From Flaccisagitta enflata (taxonomy: Eukaryota > Chaetognatha > Sagittoidea > Aphragmophora), in the NCBI GenBank assembly GCA_965153355.1, contig OZ231128.1, forward strand, positions 10,044,001-10,108,000: DNA of 64,000 bases, in the 5' to 3' direction. Shown here in pieces: positions 23,186 to 35,487 of the stretch (positions within the stretch are counted from its first letter, which is position 1; each line of letters begins with the position of its first letter). The translations under genes and the position numbers were made by a program. The notes beneath the pieces are model-generated. The model was not told where the DNA came from. It did no database searches and was given only the letters and a program-made list of their open reading frames with translations.

Positions 23186-23790
23186 CTACGCAAATAAAAA
23201 AAAAGCCGCACCCTTTTGTAGCTGAGTAGAAGAGACACAAAAAATTAATTCAAATTTTTTTTATTCAACTGATTTTAAAGATTTTTGAATTTTTTTTCAT
23301 TCTAGACCAACCCCGGGTTTGTATCTCAAACCGTTTAGGAGATAGAGCTTGCTAAAGTGAACCTCTCTTTTGTAAAAATGCTCATTTTTAGTCGCGTGCA
23401 CGCGACTATGACCCGCTCTGTCCGTCTGTTGGTCGGTCGGTCGGTCGGTCCGTCGGTCGGTCCATTGGTCACGCTTAGCTTTTTTTTGTCGTTTTATGTC
23501 ATTTCAAGTCATTTTAAGTAGTCTTTTAGTCTTTTGGTCTTATGGTCTTAACAACCGCACGCGACTGTAATGTGTTGGCCTTGTTTTATAGGATTGCAAA
23601 ACTGAAAATGGCAATGTTTTCACTCTTTTTTATGCCATTTCTAAACGAATAAAGCTAGAAATACCAGATTGGAGCCATATGAAAGATCTTTTTAAGATCT
23701 TCAAAATGGTCTAAGATTTTGTTTAATTATTTAGAAATTTAATATGATAAAGTGTCATTTAAAAGTGCGGATTTTTTTTTATTCGCGTAG
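23186..23790. mobile_element. Foldback element, family E, carrying a nested family B element
   Basis: The ends CTACGCAAATAAAAAAAAA and TTTTTTTTTATTCGCGTAG are inverted repeats flanked by TA. Without the nested element (23395-23585) it is about 414 bp, like the relative at 18109-18510. Shared motifs are AAACCGTTTAGGAGATAGAG and CCAGATTGGAGCCATATGAA. No ORF. Confidence 0.65.
23395..23585 (-). mobile_element. Family B element nested in family E
   Basis: The 3' end is the perfect 18-bp palindrome AGTCGCGTGCACGCGACT (23400-23417) plus TTTTT. The core is (GGTC)n, then AATGACTT-type repeats in complement. The 5' end is GTGTTGGCCTTGTT on the plus strand. The host element's relative at 18.3 kb supplies an approximate empty site, with the insertion lying in a short T-run. 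Confidence 0.7.
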
Positions 23791-24104
23791 TAATGTCAAA
23801 GTTTTCATTGAATTATCATCGCAATCAATATATTCATCATGCAAATTTTTTCTCTGTCATACATATCTAGTCTCTGTCATACTTATCTATGGAAACTTCA
23901 AAGTCACCCTAACAATAGTTTCCGATTGATTTGAGAGTCAATGGCAATGGCTCATTTGAAGTCCAATCTCGGCTTTCTGAGGCACTCTGGCAAACATATA
24001 ATACAGGTCCCCAATGAGTTTGATCAAATACTTGGCTGCAAGACGGCTGGGGAAGGTTACAGCATACTGTTTGTACATAGTCATGTGATAATTGACAGAG
24101 CTTT

Positions 24105-24490
24105 CTTATTTTCCCTTTGCTGTTTGTTGTTTCAAGGACCTGATGAGGTGACTGTTTTGTTTTGTTGTTTCAAGGACCTGACAAGTTGTAATTATTTTCT
24201 TGTTTTTTATTCAAAGGATCTGATTAGGAGGCAGTCTTTTTTGTTTTCCTGTTTGTTGTTCTAAAAACCTGGTTAGGAGGCTGTCTTGTTTTTGGTAAGT
24301 TGTTTGTTGTTCTAAGGACCTGATAAGAGGCTGTCTTGTTTTTGTTTTGTTGTTTGTTGTTTTAAGGACCTGATAAGAGGACCGTCTTGTTTTTGTTTTG
24401 TTGTTTGTTGTTCTAAGGACCTGATTATGAGGCTGTCTTGTTTTTGTTTTGTTGTTTGTTGTTCTAAGGACCTGATTAGGAGGCTGTCAT
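24105..24490 (+). repeat. 57-60-bp minisatellite
   Basis: About six units are built of AAGGACCTGATTAGGAGGCT, GTCTTGTTTTTG and TTTGTTGTTTGTTGTTC. Left units are more diverged. Confidence 0.8.
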
Positions 24491-24624
24491 GTTACCATCG
24501 GAAAGAAGACCTCTTTTCCTACGCCGGCATCTGGAAAGTCGCCTGTCTCTCAGTTGTTAGGATTACAGCTTTTTCTTTTTGATGACAAGAACTCTCTCTT
24601 GATCTCTCTCTCTCTCTATCTCTC

Positions 24625-24822
24625 TTTATAGTTGCGGACACGCAACTCTATAAGACGCTTTGTCTGTCCGTTCGTCAGTCCGGGGTCATCAAGTTGAAGA
24701 GTGGAAAAACAAGCGTTTTAGATACTTTTTGTGTATATTTGTGTGTTTGAGATGAGAGTTGGGGTGTGGATGGGGGTTGAATGCCCCTGCCCAACGATAT
24801 TGAGACCCTGCGTCGCTTGTTG
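24625..24822 (-). mobile_element. Family B element, AGTTGCG subfamily
   Basis: The terminal hairpin AGTTGCG-GACA-CGCAACT is at 24630-24647. A short GTCN stretch and the segment AAAACAAGCGTTTTAGATAC follow. The 5' end on the minus strand reads CAACAAGCGACGCAGGGTCT. The same body is found at 55007-55216 and 61621-61850. Confidence 0.6.
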
Positions 24823-24834
24823 TCTTTCTTTCTG

Positions 24835-25027
24835 TCTGACTTTGCGAGTCTGCACCCTGCTTTGTCAGCCCGTCCATCCTTCCGTCCGTCCGTCCATCTG
24901 TCTATTGGTCTCATTATCTTTTTTTTGTGATTTTTCTACCTGCTCCTGCCCAAATGGTGAAATGACCTCAAATATGGCTCCTGCCCACACTTGCGCGACA
25001 TGGGTAGTCGTGTATCCGGCCATGTTT
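24835..25027 (-). mobile_element. Family B element, GCCGGATACACG subfamily
   Basis: The degenerate 3' end is near 24840-24860. A (CCGT)n core and the CTCCTGCCCA segment follow. The 5' end GTGTATCCGGCCATGTTT is on the plus strand at about 25010-25027. It follows another family B element head to tail. Confidence 0.55.
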
Positions 25028-25108
25028 CATGCCACATTTGTCTGCCTTCCTGTCCGTCGCCGTTGTCCAACTGTGATTCTCTCTGTCTGTCTGTACGTGT
25101 ATCTATAA

Positions 25109-25611
<503 letters not shown>

Positions 25612-25822
25612 GGACGTCTAGTTGCTGGCTCATTCATTTGATCTTGCGTCTTCTGTCATCGGCTCTTCTCTCATGTCATTCTTGGGTCATAATCTCCTGC
25701 CTAAATACCGAACCTAGGCCGAGGGAAATAAAGTAAATGCTGCAAAACAGCCAAAAACTCAGGAAGAGGCAGAGAGCAGAAACGAGAGAGAGGAGGGGGA
25801 GAAGAAAGAAACAAGAGGCAGC

Positions 25823-25940
<118 letters not shown>

Positions 25941-26164
25941 AACAAACAAACACAAAGAGACAGACAGAGAGACCGACAGAGCGACAGACAGAGACCAAAA
26001 TGTCTAAGATTGATGACAATTACATCGTTTTTTACAATTTAGATTCATCATGGAAAAAACTTTGATGATTCATTGTGTTCCACGATAGTGGAACACCTAA
26101 TACCCACATTTGTCTCCCTCTCCTTCTCCTTCTCCTTCTCCTTCTCCGTTACCCAGAATTCTCC

Positions 26165-27650
26165 ATGTAAAAAATGTCTGTCACACATCCTAGAATTCTC
26201 CAGTGTCCGTCACACAACCCAGTTTTCTCCGAATGTCCGTCACACCACCCAGTATTCTCCAAATGTCTGTCACACAACCCAGTTTTTCTGAATGTCCGTC
26301 ACACAACCCAGTTTTCTCCGAATGTCCGTCACAGAACCCTGTTTTCTCCGAATGTCCGTCACACATCCTAGAATTCTCCACTGTCCGTCACACAACCCAG
26401 TTTTCTCCAAATGTCTGTCACACCACCCAGTATTCCTGAATGTATTCTCCGAATGTCCGTCACACAACCCAGTTTTCTCCAAATGTCCGTCACACATCCT
26501 AGAATTCTCCAGTGTCCGTCACACAACCCAGTTTTCTCCAAATGTCCGTCACACCACCCAGTATTCTCCGAATGTCCGTCACACAACCCAGTTTTCTCCG
26601 AATGTCCGTCACACATCCTAGAATTCTCCAGTGTCCGTCACACAACCCAGTTTTTTCAAATGTCCGTCACACAACCCAGTTTTCTCCGAATGTCCGTCAC
26701 ACAACCCAGTTTTCTCCGAATGTCCGTCACACAAGACAGTTTTCTCCAAATGTCTGTCACACAACCCAGTTTTCTCCAAATGTCCGTCAGACCACCCAGT
26801 TTTCTCTGACTGTCTGTCACACAACCCAGTTTTCTCCAAATGTCCGTCACACATCCTAGAATTCTCCAGTGTCCGTCACACAACTCAGTTTTTTCCAAAT
26901 GTCCGTCACACAACCCAGTTTTCTCCAAATGTCCGTCACACAAACAGTTTTCTCCAAATGTCTGTCACACAACCCATTTTTCTCCAAATGTCCGTCACAC
27001 AACCCAGTTTTCTACAAATGTCCGTCACACTAACCGGTTTTCTCCTAATGTCCGTCACACAAACCAGTTTTCTCCGAATGTCTGTCACACCACCCAGTAT
27101 TCTACAAATGTCCATCACACAACCCAGTTTTCTCCAAATGTCCGTCACACCACCCAGTTTTCTCCGAATGTCCATCACACAACCCAGTTTTTTCCGAATG
27201 TCCGTCACACTACCCAGTTTTCTCCAAATGTCCGTCACACAACCCAGTTTTCTCCAAATGTCTGTCACACAACACAGTTTTCTCTGAATGTCCGTCACAC
27301 AACCCAGTTTTCTCCGAATGTCCATCACAGAACCCAGTTTTTTCCGAATGTCCGTCACACCACCCAGTTTTCTCCAAATATCCCTCACACAACCCAGTTT
27401 TTTTCTGAATGTCCATCACACAACCCAGTTTTCTCCAAATGTCCGTCACAGAACAGAGTTTTCTCTGAATGTCCGTCACACAACCCAGTTTTCTCTGAAT
27501 GTCCGTCTCACAACCCAGTTTTTTTTCTAAATGTCCGTCACACAACCCAGTTTTTGCCAAATGTTCATCACAAAACCCAGTCTTCTCCGAATGTTTGTCA
27601 CACAACCCAGTTTTGTCCAAATGTCCATCACACAACCCGGTTTTTCCGTT
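26165..27650 (+). repeat. 30-bp minisatellite, TCCGTCACACAACCCAGTTT-type
   Basis: About 48 units of 30 bp, with a subset of variant units containing CATCCTAGAATTCTCCAGTG inserted every 5-10 units. The 30-bp period (10 codons) leaves several frames open on both strands; the longest is 325 codons. It is not a CRISPR array because the units abut without unique spacers. Confidence 0.9.
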
Positions 27651-27673
27651 TTTTCACTCTAATGTTCCACTGC

Positions 27674-27838
27674 CACAGGCGGCAGTGGGACCGCCCACAG
27701 GCGGCAGTGGGACCGCCCACAGGTGGCAGTGGGACCGCCCACAGGTGGCAGTGGGGCCGCCCACAGGCGGCAGTGGGACCGCCCATAGGCGGCAGTGCGG
27801 TCGCCCATGGATGGTAGTTAGGCCGCCCACAGGCGGCC
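27674..27838 (+). repeat. 22-bp GC-rich minisatellite with self-complementary units
   Basis: About seven units of GGCGGCAGTGGGACCGCCCA type. Each can fold through GGCGG/CCGCC. It abuts the end of the 30-bp array. Confidence 0.85.
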
Positions 27839-27839
27839 A

Positions 27840-28595
27840 TTATCTACAACACAGATTTGTCTGGTTATTATTATTAGATTTGTTTTATGAATTATTGCCT
27901 TTTTTTTCACGCCAAATCAAGTTTTCGTGGAACACAATATGGCGAACGCCACTAGTTTATAAGCTCTGCAATCTTGAATAGAAAATTTGTATCTTTTTTT
28001 ATGCATCTCACTGTAGTTGCAAGGTTGGTGAACAAAAGAGCCTCATGGAAATGTTAAGGAGTGTTAGCCTAACAGATTTTAAAACCCTGAAAAGTTTTCA
28101 AACCATGATTTAGCGCCTAGCAAGTAGCAACTAAATTTGTTTTGCCTGTACGCGGTCTATACTGTTCAAAAATAAGAACAAGATTACAAGAGAACAAGAT
28201 TATCAATGGTATTCTACAAGAACAAGATTACAAGAGAACAAGATTATTAATGGTATTCTATAACTTTTGTTTGTCAGCTAAACCCTGGCAAAAATCAGCC
28301 AAGTAGGCCAATAATAGCATAACAATAGTTCATGCTAAGTCACAGTAAAGTTCTCTATCACCGCCACCTCCCTCATATCCCGTAGAAAATGTACAGGAAA
28401 GATTTTTTCTTATGTTTTATCATGGGAAAGGGCGCGGGCGGGCCACCCGGGGTGGCGGCGCCAATTTATACGGGTTCCAGGGCTCAATTTTTTTTCATGG
28501 ACCATCTGTAAACATGATTTTTAGCCATATCCCACTGAAGACATAGCATTAATTGTTGTTAGGCTAACCAATAAGGTGTGCTGTGTGGATTGTCA
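27840..28595. other. Mostly unassigned sequence with one local duplication
   Basis: 28170-28263 is a tandem duplication of about 45 bp (GAACAAGATTACAAGAGAAC). 28430-28460 is GC-rich with the palindrome GCCACCCGGGGTGGC. No gene is seen. Confidence 0.4.
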
Positions 28596-28678
28596 AACGT
28601 TTACGTGACCGACCAACCGACAGACCAACCAATCGACGGACAGAGCCAGTTTTAGAGGCGCGTGGGCGCACCTAAAAA
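28596..28678 (+). mobile_element. Family B element, 3' fragment (AGGCGCG variant)
   Basis: A (GACC)n core is followed by the imperfect hairpin AGGCGCGTGGGCGCACCT (28655-28672) and AAAAAA. It is another sequence variant of the terminal palindrome. Confidence 0.5.
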
Positions 28679-28775
28679 ATCTGTCAACGCTCAGAAAATC
28701 TCCATCGCCCCTGAGGGGGGTTAAATTTTTAGAAAAGTGGTATGCCGCTACCCAAAAACAACAACAACGACAACA

Positions 28776-28858
28776 ACCACCACCACCACCACCACCACCA
28801 CCACCACCACCACCACCACCACCACCACCACCACCACCACCACCACCACCACCACCAC
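28776..28858 (+). repeat. (CCA)n trinucleotide tract
   Basis: About 28 units, nearly pure. Confidence 0.95.
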
Positions 28859-28869
28859 CGTCATATTCG

Positions 28870-29427
28870 GACTTAAGTGAAAAAAATGGAACATCCCTCA
28901 TTTTCAATTCTATATAGAGTGGTCTTTGATTGTACTTATTCATGGGAATTCTAAAAGTCAGGTTTGTTTTGTCTATGAAAAAGAATATTTTATCATTTTC
29001 TTCTCTAATTCTGAATTCATTTGCACTGTTTAGCTTTACCTTTTTTTAAAACCACTTCTTCACTTATTCTAAATTGATAGATAAATATTGTGATTGTACA
29101 TAAGAATTAAACAATCTATCATGAAAAATAATCTAGAAATAAAAAGAAATCAATGTTTAACATTTCCTGTTTCAATATTTTTAGAAAAAAAATTATGATT
29201 ATTTGTAACAACAAAAAATATCATTTTTGGGGAAAGTTTATCAAAAATATTCAATATGTATTGTATTGAAAGATAACATAAAGATATATGCCGAGTGATG
29301 CAAATAAGATCAAATCAGATCTAATAAAACTTTCTTTTAGAATTATATAGAATAATCACTCTAGTTAGGACGGGGCAGTCAGGTTTGAAAACCATTCAAG
29401 TCTGATTCTGCCTTGAGTCGTTATAAG
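28870..29427. other. AT-rich sequence without recognisable features
   Basis: No gene or repeat unit is seen. It ends at the third 311-bp MITE. Confidence 0.35.
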
Positions 29428-29738
29428 CTGTCAGCGGACAAAGCATGATAGGTATATGTGTCATACCGTTGGTTTTGATCGAACATGCTGATAGTAAACA
29501 AAATATTGTATGCAACAACCAGTGGTTTAAATAACACCCGGCTGTAATGTTACGAAATTGTAGCATTACAGCCGGCTGTAATTCTAACAACCCGTTGTTG
29601 AATACAACATTTTATTTGTTACAGCCGGCTGTAACTTGAGCAATTGATTGTCGCATACAATATTTTGTTTTTGAGCAGTATGTTGGATCAAAGCCAGTGG
29701 TATGATACATATACCTAAAGTAATTTGTCCACTGACTG
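29428..29738. mobile_element. 311-bp palindromic MITE, family C copy 3
   Basis: The ends CTGTCAGCGGACA and TGTCCACTGACTG are inverted. Flanks are TAAG and TAAA, a 4-bp duplication with one mismatch. It contains TTACAGCCGGCTGTAA twice. It is the same 311-bp length as copies 1 and 2. Confidence 0.75.
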
Positions 29739-29864
29739 TAAAGCTTACTGCCCTCATTTTCAAATGAGGAATCGGCCTTGAGTGCCCGTCTCCACAAGAC
29801 TGCCTTTTTAACGAGGAGTTCTTTATGAATGTAACTGACAACTTTGACGTGCTAGGAAATGACG

Positions 29865-29955
29865 ACAATATGGATGATGACGATGAAGACAACGACCTGA
29901 TTGAAGGTTTTAACACCCGACAGTGCTTGATGACGACGAGGTTGACGATGATGAT

Positions 29956-29990
<35 letters not shown>

Positions 29991-30320
29991 TGATGACGAC
30001 GATAGTCAAGGTGATGACATCAACGACAATAACGACGATAGCGATGATGACGACAACGACAAAAACAAAAACAAAAACAAAAACAAAAATAAAAATAAGA
30101 ATAAAATAAAAATGAAAATAAAAATAAAAATAAAAATAAAAATAAAAATAAAAATAAAACAAAAACAACAATTATGACGAAGACGACGATAACAGACGAC
30201 GACTACGACAGTCTTGACTTCAACAACGACGGCAACAACGACGTCAATGACGATGACGACGTCAATGACGATGATGACGACAACGATGACGACGACGGGA
30301 ATGGGAACAATGCCTCCGAC
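29865..30320 (+). repeat. (GAC/GAT)n tract with (AAAAAT)n insert
   Basis: Aspartate-codon-like GAC/GAT repeats lie at 29868-30060 and 30180-30300, separated by an AAAAAT/AAAAAC hexanucleotide run. An Asp-rich frame (29827 on; then 30174-30404) is open but of low complexity, so I do not call it a gene. Confidence 0.75.
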
Positions 30321-30436
30321 CGGAAACTGGAGAGATCTGACTTAAAAGTCCTAATCGACGTCATCAACGTCATCAACCAGATGGAGAAAAAAGATGTCAA
30401 ATGAATGAAGCAGAAAGAGACGAAAAAGCAAAGAGA

Positions 30437-30437
<1 letters not shown>

Positions 30438-30516
<79 letters not shown>

Positions 30517-30522
30517 GACACA

Positions 30523-30602
<80 letters not shown>
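30438..30602 (+). repeat. (GA)n(CA)n compound microsatellite
   Basis: A GA run, short GACAGAGAGACA bridge, then a CA run. Confidence 0.95.
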
Positions 30603-30605
<3 letters not shown>

Positions 30606-30764
30606 CAACAGGCATATTCTGTACTCTAATCGACCTACTGACAGACTGACAGAGACAGAGACAAGAGAGCGAAATCTGAGATGTCAACCTGGTTGTTTTC
30701 CTGGCCAAATGGCGAGGATGACAACATCCGAAAACATCTCTCTAGGTTAGACTCTAGAGGGAGA

Positions 30765-30794
30765 GAGAGAGGGGAGAAAGAGAAAGGAGAGGAA

Positions 30795-30866
<72 letters not shown>

Positions 30867-31045
30867 AAGAGAAAAAGAAAGAGAGCAAGGAAAAGAAAGA
30901 CAGAATGAAAGAAAGAAGGAAAGAAAGAAAGATAGAAGGAAAGAAAGAAAGAAGGTAAGAAAGAAAGAAAGAAAGAAAGAAAGAGAGAAATAAAGAAAGA
31001 AAGAAAGAAGGAAAGAAAGAAAGAAAGAAAGAAAGAGAGAAAGAA

Positions 31046-31126
<81 letters not shown>

Positions 31127-31242
31127 AAGATAGAGAGAAAGAGAGACAAGAGAGAGAGGGGAAGAGAGAGAGAAAGGGGGAAGAGAGCAAACGCAAACGC
31201 AAACGCAAACGCAAACGCAAACGCAAACGCAAACGCAAACGC
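30765..31242 (+). repeat. (GA)n, (GAAA)n and (GCAAAC)n tracts
   Basis: GA (30790-30860), mixed GAAA/GAGA (30860-31150) and a clean hexanucleotide GCAAAC array of nine units (about 31187-31242). Confidence 0.9.
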
Positions 31243-31754
31243 ATGGACTTACGGCACAAAAACGACGATTTTTTATGGCAAGTCCCCTGACCGAGTCTGC
31301 GATTGTCAGGGTGCCCAGGAAAGCCAAGATTGAACTTTGCCTAGCTAAAATACTTTGGGTCGCGTGAATGCATCCAAGATTGTCGGTCTGTCCGGCCATA
31401 ACAGTTTTGGATTAAAACATTTTTTGAGAGATACAACTTAGAACAGCAGCACATTTTTAGAGATACAGCAACAGCAACAGCAGCAACTTTAAACAACAGA
31501 AACAGACTGAGAGACATACAGAGAGACAAAAATAGACAAGCTGGAAGAGGAAACAAGGCCGGATGCAAAAAGTGAGATAGGGTCCCACCGATTGCGATCG
31601 ATCGATGGATGAATGGACAGAGTGGGTTGTTAGGTCGCGTGCACGCGAAGAAAAAAGAGCGAAAAAAAAGGGGACAAAAGCGTACAAAGGGAATTTGATG
31701 GGAAAGGAACAGCGTTTTTATCATTATGAGGTACATTTAAGATGGATAACGAGG

Positions 31755-31759
<5 letters not shown>

Positions 31760-31833
<74 letters not shown>

Positions 31834-32012
31834 GACATATACAGAGACAGACAGAGACAGACAGAGACAGACAGAGACAGAGACAGACAGACAGAGACAG
31901 ATAGACACAGAGACAGACAGACACAGACAGACACAGACAGACACAGACAGACACAGACAGACACAGACAGACACAGACAGACACAGACAGACACAGACAG
32001 ACACAGACAGAC
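31760..32012 (+). repeat. (GA)n followed by (CAGACA)/(ACAGACAG)n
   Basis: A GA run, then ACAGACAG and CACAGACAGA units to 32012. Confidence 0.95.
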
Positions 32013-32261
32013 AGAAGGGGAAAAACAGAAATACCTAGAGGGGGAACAGACGTAGAAAAAAATCTGAAAAAAAAAAATGACAGAGACCAGAAGAGAAATG
32101 ACAATCTTTGGGGACAAAAACTTCATCGGATGAGGAAATATAAGGAGATAATTAATCTTACTACAAAAAAGTGGAAAACAATCGCCTATCACTGTAAAAA
32201 ACATCATCATTTATATTATCCAAAACAAAGCCTTTTATTGAGCTCTCTCTTATTCGAGTCG

Positions 32262-32274
32262 TTGTTGTTGTTGT

Positions 32275-32368
<94 letters not shown>
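32262..32368 (+). repeat. (GTT)n trinucleotide tract
   Basis: About 35 units with a single GTC interruption. Confidence 0.95.
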
Positions 32369-32459
32369 CTCAAAATTTACCAAAAGGTGGCTCTCTCGCT
32401 GTAGGAAATAAAATCGTTGATACCGGATTTAGATTGTAATTGCTTTATATTCAGGCCTG

Positions 32460-32755
32460 GGGGGGGGGGGGGGGAATCAAAGGGTCTGGAGATGGGGAAG
32501 GAAATCTGAGGGGGAAAAAGAGAAAAAAAGAAAATTTGGGGAAAATAAAACTTTTGACAGTACTAAATCATAAAAGCTAATTAATTAGTAAATCACAATT
32601 TAACACTATTTAAACCTTAACTACACTGTTTTATTGCTTTATGGGGAAGATAACCATAGATTTTAAAATGCAACGCAATGCGTCGCGGGGAAGAAAATCA
32701 AAGGCAGGGGGGGGGAAATCAAAAGCGACTCAATTATATACACCCCTGTTTATAT
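32460..32755 (+). repeat. Dispersed repeat, copy 1 of 2
   Basis: After a G-run, it shares GGAGATGGGGAAGGAAATC, AAAACTTTTGACAGTAC, ATAAAAGCT and TACACCCCT, in that order, with 34440-34640. Class unknown. Confidence 0.65.
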
Positions 32756-34150
32756 CTGTATCTGTTTCAAGATCTAAAGCTCTGAAAATTAAAAAGAATA
32801 TCACTGAAATCTGCCTAGTGCAATCTGATTTAACAGGGAGGTGTGCTTTTTCTTTCTTCCCTCCGAGTAGCATATAACTTTCCTTTAGTTCTTCCGACCT
32901 GTCTATCATACTCTTGTCAAATGGGCTGTTGTAAGTTAAGTGTTCCACATGTATTGTTCTTTGTCTTGTCCTCTTTGGTTTTGTCTTTGTCTTTTTCTCA
33001 ACTTGAGCGACGAGATGATACAGAGACATGTTAAAAGAAGTCTTTCCATATCTCAAAAGCAATATGAGGAGATGATTTGCATGTTGCAGTAGCAAGGTTT
33101 CTTCTAGTAATTTAAATGATTTGATGTTGCCTCAGATTTATAAGCACCGAACATCACGTTAACTTGCTTATCAAAATTACTAAAAAAAAATCCATGATTG
33201 ATATGGTCGGTTTAATTGTGTTACGGTAAAGAACGTTTATGAGGATTTTTCTGGGTCTCAACTTCAAGTTTAAGATAAATTACAAACCAAGAACAATCAT
33301 GATGTTATTTCTTTTTTCTTCATGTGAATCCTTCCGGATTACCTTCCGGGGGCATTTTTAGATGGTCGGGGATCAATCCCGCCCTGAAATTATCGGTGTT
33401 GGTAGGAAACGCTGGACTAGTTCCAGAGTTTGAATGGAATTAAGACGGTGAGCGTGTGAATGGGGTGAAAGTATAACCATGTTCCTTTTTTTTTCTTCTC
33501 ATTATATTCTTCCTCAGTTTCTTTAAATTTTTCTTCTTCTTCTTCTTCTTCTTCTTTTTCTTTTTCTTCTTCTTGTTCTTCTTTTTCTACTTGTTTTTCT
33601 ACTTCTTCCTTTGAGATTTTCCGAGAGGCGCCCATATCCTTCCGAGTAGCGGCGCTATTGGCTACTCCATATAAAGCACGCCTGTTAACAGGATCAAATC
33701 AACTTACTTTTGCAAAAAAGAAAAAAAAAAAAAAAAAGAAAAAAACAAACAAACAAACTTTAACTTCGTAGAATGCAAAACAAGCATCAGCTTAGTTCCA
33801 GGATTTGTTTCTATTCTTTCAAATGTGACGAATCAGGGATCAGTTATTCATTCAAAAGCAGCACTTTTCTAAAGCAGCACTCTTCCAAAGTAAATGCTTG
33901 TTTTCAGGTATAAGAGATTTTATTTGGGAAGAAAGTAGCTGTCTACATCCTTGTATTTACATTAAAAGTCATTAATACTCAAGCGAATTAAATGTAAATG
34001 CAATTTGATAGATTAGAAGCAGAGAAGAGGGGTGGACAGATAGACAAATAGACAAATGGATGATGATGAAAGACATTCTGGGAAAATTACGAGTGGAGCT
34101 GAGGAAAGGAAGCAGGCAAAATGACTCCGGAAAAAAGGGGATTTTTAATG
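32756..34150. other. Unassigned sequence, (TTC)n at 33530-33610
   Basis: No supported gene. A 121-codon minus-strand ORF (32730-33095) overlaps the dispersed repeat edge and has no recognisable domain. Confidence 0.35.
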
Positions 34151-34154
34151 CTAT

Positions 34155-34166
34155 CTATCTTGCTTT

Positions 34167-34238
<72 letters not shown>

Positions 34239-34250
34239 TGTTTCTTTCTT
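34155..34250 (+). repeat. (TTTC)n tetranucleotide tract
   Basis: A pure TTTC run that decays to the right into CTTCTT repeats, about 0.7 kb upstream of the array carrying the retrotransposon. Confidence 0.9.
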
Positions 34251-34439
34251 TGTTTCTCTCTCTGTCTTTCTTTCTTTCTTTTCTTCTTCTTCTTTCTTCT
34301 TTCTTCTTTCTTCTTTTTTCTTGATTTCTTTCCTTCTCTTTCTTTTTTCTTTCTTTTGTTTGTTTATTTCTGTGTTTCTTTGTTTCTTTGTTTCTTTTCA
34401 GGTCTGTATATAGTTCCAAATTCCCCCCCCCCCCCCATG

Positions 34440-34640
34440 GAGGGGGAAACCATCAAAGGGTTTGGAGATGGGGAAGGAAATCAAGGGGGAAAAAGAGAAA
34501 AAGAAAATTTGGGATTTATAAAACTTTTGACAGTACCAAATTATAAAAGCTGATTAGTAAAACACAAATCAACACTATTTAAATTCATAGATTTTGAAAA
34601 GAAAATCAAAGGGGGGATGTAAATTTATTACACCCCTATT
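34440..34640 (+). repeat. Dispersed repeat, copy 2 of 2
   Basis: The shorter relative of 32460-32755, in the same orientation and also preceded by a mononucleotide run (C-run). Confidence 0.65.
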
Positions 34641-34861
34641 TTTTTTTCTCTCTCTTTCTTTGCCCAGTATCCCTGCTCACCCATATAACAGTCCCTTTCA
34701 CCTGATTTTACTGCCCCTGCCTTCTTGATAAACTGTTCTTGCCCACTCGCATTACTTCTAATACTAGTAATAGGCGACCACTCAGTAGAACTGTATTGGG
34801 TCTTGTTTTTTGTTTTCTGTTGCTTGTTTGTTTGCTTGTTTGTTTGTTTTTTATTCTCCTG

Positions 34862-34901
34862 TCTTTCTTTCTTTCTTTCTTTCTTTCTTTTGTTCCTGCG
34901 T

Positions 34902-34937
<36 letters not shown>

Positions 34938-34941
34938 TCAT

Positions 34942-35025
<84 letters not shown>

Positions 35026-35026
35026 T
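34862..35026 (+). repeat. (TTTC)n array bordering the retrotransposon 5' end
   Basis: TTTC units with one short interruption (TTGTTCCTGCG). The array ends about 15 bp before the presumed 5' end of the non-LTR element. The array at 44102-44289 has the same motif and strand. Confidence 0.9.
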
Positions 35027-35040
35027 TATTTGCTTAAATA

Positions 35041-35487
35041 AATTTAAGGTGTTCCGGGATCGCTCTCGACGGTGGGCGGCGGACTTCTGCGCGACCAACG
35101 TCGAAATCGAACACAGAACGCCTTGGCAAAAACTAGTCTTTAACTATTAACATTAAACATTAAAAACTTATACCCGAAAAAGCTTCCCCAAGTGCCGTTC
35201 ACCAACACAAACAACATTCAATCGATGAAGGAATCATTATAAATCTAAACATGTGACTTTCATACAAATCGTAAAAGCTGACGAGAAGCGGGCAAACAAG
35301 CAAGCGGACGGAGCCGAGAGCAGGCGGCTCTAAAAACAATAAAGACCATGAAGACGCTGGTCTCAACGGAGATAGATCGAAAACGGTGGTAAATAAAAAC
35401 GCGGAGAAAACGCAAAAACAACTCAACGCATCGCGAAGAAAAAACGCCGACGCAAATGTATACTCGCCGCCACAAAGTTCGGGGGGC
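35041..35487 (+). promoter_or_regulatory. Presumed 5' untranslated leader of the retrotransposon
   Basis: GC-rich at 35055-35120, then A-rich. ATGs at 35225, 35251 and 35348 open only very short frames. The ORF1 frame itself is open from 35275 but has no ATG before 35488, so either initiation is at 35488 or a non-AUG codon is used. An internal promoter would be expected here for this element class, but I cannot point to one. Confidence 0.45.

Noticed and set aside
26165-27650. CRISPR-like regular repeats
   Set aside because: Units are contiguous 30-bp repeats without unique spacers, in an animal genome; it is a minisatellite.
29827-30404. Asp-rich frames resembling acidic matrix proteins
   Set aside because: The frame is broken by a hexanucleotide run and consists of GAC/GAT repeats. 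Proximity to a SPARC-like exon 28 kb away is not evidence.
35386-35487. GTG start for ORF1
   Set aside because: GTG initiation is not normal in animals. The first in-frame ATG is 35488, although non-AUG use further upstream cannot be excluded.
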